Assembly (NCBI GenBank): GCA_965218945.1
Contig: OZ244718.1
Location: 124,001-188,000, forward strand
Length of the DNA: 64,000 bases
Direction of reading: 5' to 3'
DNA from: DAOUJW01 sp965218945
GTDB taxonomy: Bacteria; Chloroflexota; Dehalococcoidia; Lucifugimonadales; UBA2985
The stretch's first letter is position 1; each line of letters begins with the position of its first letter. Both the position numbers and the translations under genes were made by a program. The notes below the pieces were generated by a model. It was given only the letters and a program-made list of their open reading frames with translations, ran no database searches and had not been told where the DNA came from. Positions 59,896-64,000 of this stretch are shown piece by piece.

Positions 59896-61884
59896 CTACA
59901 CTCCACCCAGCCGGAGCGTATGCCTGTACTCCGGCTTGGGGCCGCGGGAGTAATCGAGGCTCAACCCCAACACGCGGCGTCTCTCGGCCAGGAGGCCCGC
60001 GCTTTTGTCCGTCACCTCTATCACGTCGTACAGCTCCTGGCCCAGGTTGGGTGGTACGACGACCTCTCCGTCCAACGATGCCAGCAGCTGCTCCCGCAGC
60101 GCGGCCTCCGCCCTATCCTGGGCCTTCTGCTGCGTGTCCAGGTTCAGGTCGTGTATCTGAAGCACGCGGTCGAAGAGCCGGTCCACCTCATCCCACGCGA
60201 AGGCCTCGCCCACGTACGCGCCTCCAAAGGCCTGAACGCGGTTGTAGGTCTGGGCCTTCGAGGCGTATCGACCACGGAGTACGGGATGGCCCGCTCCGTA
60301 GCGGTAGTCGGCGGCGTCCGAGGGCTGTGGATGTATCAGATAGCCGCGGTGGCCGCGGAAGACCAGGACATCCGGCAGCCTGTCCAGCAGCCTCTTCACC
60401 GCGCCGGCCCAGCTCTCTCCAGGGTGAATCGTGAAAGCGGGCCGGAGAGCGCCGGCGTCGCTGCTGGCCCGGGATGCGTCCGTTTCCAGTCCCGCCCTGG
60501 CCAGGACGAACTCCAGGATGCCGGCCACGCTGGTTGAGCCTATGTCCCAAGTGTACTGCCGCCTGGCCCTCCACGCTTCCAGGAGACGCCATGCGTTCTG
60601 AGCGAAGATCACGAAGAGAGAGTTGCCCGGCGATGAGCGGTGTTCCCACGACTCTATCCAATAGGCCGACCAGTGAGAAGTCTCGCGTCCCGCCGGAGTG
60701 AGGTAGCCCGGGGAGATGCGCAGCTCCGCCCCGTGGCTAAGGGATGGGTGGGATTCGGCGCCAACGCTGCTGTAGCGGCCGTCGTCGTTTCGCAGCACCA
60801 CAACTGCCTCCCCACTCTCCGGGCCCTCCCGCAGTGTTACCTCCAGGACGTCGTCGGTCAGATCCCGGATGGTGTTTGTGAGAGGGCCGCGCCAGACCCC
60901 GGAGGGAGTGGACAGCCATAGATCATCTCCGGTAGCAGCCAGGGCCACGCCATAGGCCGGAGAGAAGTCGGAGGGGACGGGATCACGCCACAAGCTGTCG
61001 GAGAAGGAGGAGCCGGTCAGGCTGTGGGAGCGAACAGGGCGCTCGAAAGCGGGAGATCCCATGGACTTCTCCGTGCAGACCATTCGGAAGACGTCCGGCC
61101 TGACCATGGAAGGGAAGTGAAAGGTGGTCAGGGAGTTCGCCTTGGAGGTGTTCACCTCGCGCAGAGGCGACCAGGTGTTGGTGGCCTGATCGCCGCCGGC
61201 GCCGTATACGCACGTCCACACCTTGGCGTCGTTGGTGGACTGCTCTGTTCCCGTGATCACCAGGTTCCAGTCGTTGTGGTACAAGCAGCTCATACCAGTT
61301 ATGGACGCCACGTTATGGGGCCATAAAGAGGGAGCGCTCCAGGAAGTCCCCGTCTTCCTGGTGACGTATACATCATGGTTGGTGGAGGCGAAGAACAGGA
61401 CCAGGCCGCCGATGTCGCTGAAGGCGGCCGCCAGCCAGGCGATGCCGCTCAGTTGCGGGTAGACAACGTGCACGGGAGAGTTCCACGTGGCGCCGTAGTC
61501 CGTGCTCTCCCTGCGGAACAGGTTCCTGCGAGAGGCGTTGACGTAGAAGAGGTTCACGGTTGCTCCACGGCTCACCAGAGAGATGCTGGACGCGTTTGAC
61601 ACGACATTGATGAGAGTCCAGGAGGAGAAGGTGCCGGATGGGCCGGGGTCGGCTACCCTCTGGACGTAAAGACTGCCGCTCTCGGGGGTCACCCTCGCCC
61701 TGACCAGGGAGCCGTCCGCCGGGCAGGTGGCGTCGTGGTAGAAGTCCGACTCCCGGCCTGCGTACAGCCGGGTGAGGGTGGGGCGGGGCGCCCCGGCGAT
61801 GTGGTCCAGCGCTTCCACACTGACGTGGGGTGTTCCGCTCGCCTCTTCCTGGGCGGCGCGCAGTGTCGAGGTCAGGGTACGCAT
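59896..61884 (-). CDS. Phage tail hub-like protein with N-terminal beta-propeller
   Basis: A 662-residue protein. Residues ~60-330 look like a sialidase-type propeller with an Asp-box (STDYGATWNSP). Residues ~330-450 contain DDVLEVTLREGPESGEAVVV and alternating beta strands. The C-terminal ~210 residues (FTIHPGESWAGAVKRLLDRL, VQAFGGAYVGEAFAWDEVDR, LGLSLDYSRGPKPEYRHTLR) resemble tail hub (gp27/gpD-like) proteins. A carbohydrate-binding propeller fused to a hub would suit receptor contact. It follows the connector gene by 58 bp. Confidence 0.55.
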   Translation of the reverse strand: MRTLTSTLRAAQEEASGTPHVSVEALDHIAGAPRPTLTRLYAGRESDFYHDATCPADGSLVRARVTPESGSLYVQRVADPGPSGTFSSWTLINVVSNASSISLVSRGATVNLFYVNASRRNLFRRESTDYGATWNSPVHVVYPQLSGIAWLAAAFSDIGGLVLFFASTNHDVYVTRKTGTSWSAPSLWPHNVASITGMSCLYHNDWNLVITGTEQSTNDAKVWTCVYGAGGDQATNTWSPLREVNTSKANSLTTFHFPSMVRPDVFRMVCTEKSMGSPAFERPVRSHSLTGSSFSDSLWRDPVPSDFSPAYGVALAATGDDLWLSTPSGVWRGPLTNTIRDLTDDVLEVTLREGPESGEAVVVLRNDDGRYSSVGAESHPSLSHGAELRISPGYLTPAGRETSHWSAYWIESWEHRSSPGNSLFVIFAQNAWRLLEAWRARRQYTWDIGSTSVAGILEFVLARAGLETDASRASSDAGALRPAFTIHPGESWAGAVKRLLDRLPDVLVFRGHRGYLIHPQPSDAADYRYGAGHPVLRGRYASKAQTYNRVQAFGGAYVGEAFAWDEVDRLFDRVLQIHDLNLDTQQKAQDRAEAALREQLLASLDGEVVVPPNLGQELYDVIEVTDKSAGLLAERRRVLGLSLDYSRGPKPEYRHTLRLGGV

Positions 61885-61942
61885 AGGAAGACGGCCCCGT
61901 CGCCTACCGCCGGCCCAGGTTGGCCGTCCGGCTGTAGCCCGG

Positions 61943-62536
61943 CTACGGCGCGCTGTAAAGATGCCGCGTTCTAAGGCGGCTCCGGTGGTTGGCCAGGCCC
62001 TTGAGAAAGGAGTCCAGCCTCTCTCTGCCCCAGGCCTGGTAGTGCCGCCACACCTCCGCTCCGCCTACGTTGACGCGGTTGGTGGCAAAGCTGGACCACT
62101 CCAGGGCGGCGTAACCCTCCGTGCCTATGGCCACCAGCTCCTCCAGGGACGATGGTATGGTGGAGGAGTTGGCGTCCAGCTTGTGAAGTTTCCCGTAGTA
62201 GACGTACACACTCTCCTCTCCTGTTGGGGCGCTATCCACCAGCAGGATCAGGGTGTCGCCCCAGACGCTGAAGGGCGCGTAGACCGGCGGGTACTCGTCT
62301 GCGGGATACTCCACGGCCTCAATGGACACCAGGTCCTCAAGAGAGGCGATAGACAGCTCGCGGCTGCCGGCCGAGGGGGTGAGGGTAGCCTTGGCCTCCT
62401 GAGGGACGGCCAGGCTCAGATCCCTCACCCCGTGCTCAATGTGGCGGTCCAGCTCGGCGTCGCTCCAGCGATAGTCCGCGGCGTCCACGTCACGGAGGTC
62501 CTGCCGCACCCGCGTCCTCATCTCGGACAGGTCCAT
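61943..62536 (-). CDS. Phage adaptor / head-tail connector-like protein
   Basis: A 197-residue protein. The start MDLSEMRTRVRQDLRDVDAA and WSDAELDRHIEHGVRDLSLA match gp6-like adaptor proteins that bind below the portal, and the VAIGTEGYAALEWSSFATNR stretch also recurs in them. It lies 15 bp after the capsid gene stop. No portal or terminase is visible in the window. Confidence 0.65.
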   Translation of the reverse strand: MDLSEMRTRVRQDLRDVDAADYRWSDAELDRHIEHGVRDLSLAVPQEAKATLTPSAGSRELSIASLEDLVSIEAVEYPADEYPPVYAPFSVWGDTLILLVDSAPTGEESVYVYYGKLHKLDANSSTIPSSLEELVAIGTEGYAALEWSSFATNRVNVGGAEVWRHYQAWGRERLDSFLKGLANHRSRLRTRHLYSAP

Positions 62537-62551
62537 TGGAATTCTCCTCTC

Positions 62552-63442
62552 CTAGTCCCTTACGCCGGTGAGCTTCGACAGCTTCAGGGAGTTGAATACG
62601 GCGACGGACACGTACCACTTCACCCGCGTCCTGGTGGCGTCCTTGACCTCCAGAGACCCCACGCGTTCCACCTGGAGACCTCCGGGGCCTGTAAGCCCGA
62701 CGATTGCCCCCTCTCCGTACTGGACGGCGTAGATGGTGGAGCAATCGGTGCTTGTGCCCACCGACTTGTCGTCGGATATCCAGTCGTTCACTCCGATGGG
62801 AACGCCGTCGTAGTACTGCGCCATCTGCCCGAACTGGTTGCGGTCGGTTTCCAGCACACCGCTTCCCGCCGCTCTGGACAGCGAGGATAGCTTGCGACGG
62901 CTGCGGCGGCTCATGAGGAGCATGTGAGGCTTGCCCGCCTTCACCTTGTCAATGACCTCGTCCAGCTTGTCCAGTGTGAGAGTTGCGCCGTTTGTCCCCA
63001 TGGACACCGTCTGCCCCGCAGCAGCCAGCTTCTCGATTCCGTCGAAGGACTTGGAGTCGCCGGTTGTGTCTCCGTTGATGAAGGTGTCGTCGAACTTCTG
63101 CTGCACCGCCTTGGCCTTGAGCTGTACCACGGCCGCCTCCAGGTCCTGGAGGTTCGACCGGGTGGCCTTCAGGAAGTTGTCCACGTCTGCGTCGCCGCCC
63201 AGGATCTTCAGGGTGGCCGTCTGCTGGGTGAAGGTGGGAGTGGACTCCGCCCAGGTGTCTCCCACTTCATAGAAGGACACCGTTGGTGCGGCATTCTCCT
63301 GGTTGTAGGTGAGCCCGTTGCCCACAATCTCGATGAAGGGGAGTGACTGCAATATAGGGCTCTCGTTGACGATGGTCTCAATTACTCCCGTGACCAGGAC
63401 ATCGTTGGAGAGCTTTGCCGCTTCCGTTATGGTCAATGCCAT
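62552..63442 (-). CDS. Phage major capsid protein (HK97-like fold)
   Basis: A 296-residue protein. The N-terminal helix SNDVLVTGVIETIVNESPIL, the E-loop-like segment GDTWAESTPTFTQQTATLKI and DVDNFLKATRSN, the P-domain helix (LDKLDEVIDKVKAG), MLLMSRRSRRKLSSL, and the C-terminal ATRTRVKWYVSVAVFN agree with a phage capsid or encapsulin shell. AGGAGG precedes the ATG. No protease or scaffold lies immediately upstream; the next 400 bp are repeats. A virus-like particle cannot be ruled in or out. Confidence 0.7.
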   Translation of the reverse strand: MALTITEAAKLSNDVLVTGVIETIVNESPILQSLPFIEIVGNGLTYNQENAAPTVSFYEVGDTWAESTPTFTQQTATLKILGGDADVDNFLKATRSNLQDLEAAVVQLKAKAVQQKFDDTFINGDTTGDSKSFDGIEKLAAAGQTVSMGTNGATLTLDKLDEVIDKVKAGKPHMLLMSRRSRRKLSSLSRAAGSGVLETDRNQFGQMAQYYDGVPIGVNDWISDDKSVGTSTDCSTIYAVQYGEGAIVGLTGPGGLQVERVGSLEVKDATRTRVKWYVSVAVFNSLKLSKLTGVRD

Positions 63443-63848
63443 GATTCATGTGCCTCCTGCTCTAGCGATGGCGAAATGATAGAACGGCTGTGCGCCTTGA
63501 GCAAGAAGCGGATGTCATCAGGGTGCGGCAAATAGTCTTCCACGTGGAAGAGGCAAGGACATAGGTAGGAGTCGAACAAAGTGGAGGCGGGAGATCACGC
63601 ACCAATTACACCGCTGGGCGCCCGTCCTGAATCGTGCGACGGGTATGTCCCGTCGCCGTTACAGCGTACGGGGCCAAGCTCCGTGCGTGAATCCAAGTGG
63701 GGGCATGGACTCTCGACTGCGCGAGAGTGACGATGTTGGGTAACGCAAACGTCCCCGAGTGTCAAAGCCGAGACTGGAGAAGAGGCTGGGCGGGTCTGGA
63801 GCTAGGACGATAGACGGCAGACGACAGCGCGTGTCAAGCCTGCAACGA
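63443..63848. other. Gap upstream of the capsid gene, no gene seen
   Basis: Contains hairpins (for example GTGCGACGGG...CCCGTCGC near 63636) and a GACTCTCGACTGCGCGAGAG palindrome at 63710-63730. No coding signal is convincing. Confidence 0.5.
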
Positions 63849-64000
63849 CTACGGGAAGGTGAGGTTCAGGATCACCGGTGTCAGGTTTCTGCTGCTGTAG
63901 GTGGTCGTCTCCGCCGCCTGGCTAACGGCTACGCCGTTTTGTATTATGTGGAAGGTAACAGTCCCTCCGTGCAACGCCAGGTCGTTAGGAGCCACGCTCA
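63849..64000 (-). CDS. Partial protein, C-terminal end only (runs off the window)
   Basis: The frame is open from the window edge to TAG at 63849-63851 and encodes ~50 residues ending PVILNLTFP, with a beta-rich, Thr-rich character (ALHGGTVTFHIIQNGVAVSQ). It reads in the same direction as the phage-type genes and may be a structural or fibre protein. No family is recognised. Confidence 0.4.
   Translation of the reverse strand, partial: SVAPNDLALHGGTVTFHIIQNGVAVSQAAETTTYSSRNLTPVILNLTFP

Overview
The window looks like a chromosomal segment of an uncultured Chloroflexota bacterium, most likely Dehalococcoidia or SAR202-like. The base composition is GC-rich. Genes sit in short operons with GGAGG-type ribosome sites and frequent TTG/GTG starts. 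Lipoproteins carry long Pro/Thr linkers, and plant-like LRR and beta-propeller surface proteins are present. Intergenic DNA is crowded with palindromic repeats. The taxonomic call is an inference from gene content; no marker rRNA is present.

Layout. 0.1-2.1 kb: an ArsR-type regulator divergent from an MFS exporter. 2.4-4.9 kb: two abutting PD-(D/E)XK nuclease-like genes between 30-bp direct repeats, followed by an IS1182-family element (4.9-6.5 kb) whose transposase has an amber stop. 6.5-9.9 kb: two tiny overlapping ORFs, then a JAMM protease - lysA - holB - truncated ricT gene string. 10-12.5 kb: a repeat array, tRNA-Gly, endonuclease III and a duplicated DUF4389 membrane protein. 12.7-17.3 kb: a TPP riboswitch, a ThiXYZ-type pyrimidine transporter, a small repeat-containing membrane protein and ThiD. 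17.3-20.4 kb: a flavodoxin-like protein, Ni-superoxide dismutase divergent from its maturation protease, a DCC-family protein and a GT2 glycosyltransferase. 20.7-27 kb: a five-gene tungsten-enzyme operon (polyferredoxin, FAD/NAD oxidoreductase, AOR, MoaD, second AOR). 27-34 kb: a LolA-like lipoprotein, tRNA-Arg, a CPA2 antiporter and a tungstate ABC transporter (tupABC). 34-37 kb: two tRNA-Ser genes, glmU and a CorC-type membrane protein. 37.9-41 kb: a type ISP-like methyltransferase. 41-47.5 kb: single-gene metabolic enzymes. 47.5-51.7 kb: alpha-carbonic anhydrase, a propeller-LRR fusion and a 2-hydroxyacid dehydrogenase. 51.7-56 kb: hydrolase, aminotransferase, Lrp regulator, gatA and gatC. 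56.5-59.2 kb: a large anchored surface protein. 59.6-64 kb: a compact phage-structural cluster (capsid, connector, propeller-hub, spike-like protein) that runs off the edge.

How the parts fit. The tungstate importer lies a few kb from two AOR paralogues that need a tungsten (or molybdenum) pterin cofactor, and the MoaD-like carrier inside the AOR operon supplies a plausible dithiolene sulfur donor. The thiamin block is a self-contained salvage unit: the riboswitch senses TPP, ThiXYZ imports a pyrimidine precursor and ThiD phosphorylates it. Palindromic elements have inserted inside both the thi and tup operons. The least explained pieces are the nuclease pair with its direct repeats, the double-AOR operon and the minimal phage cluster.
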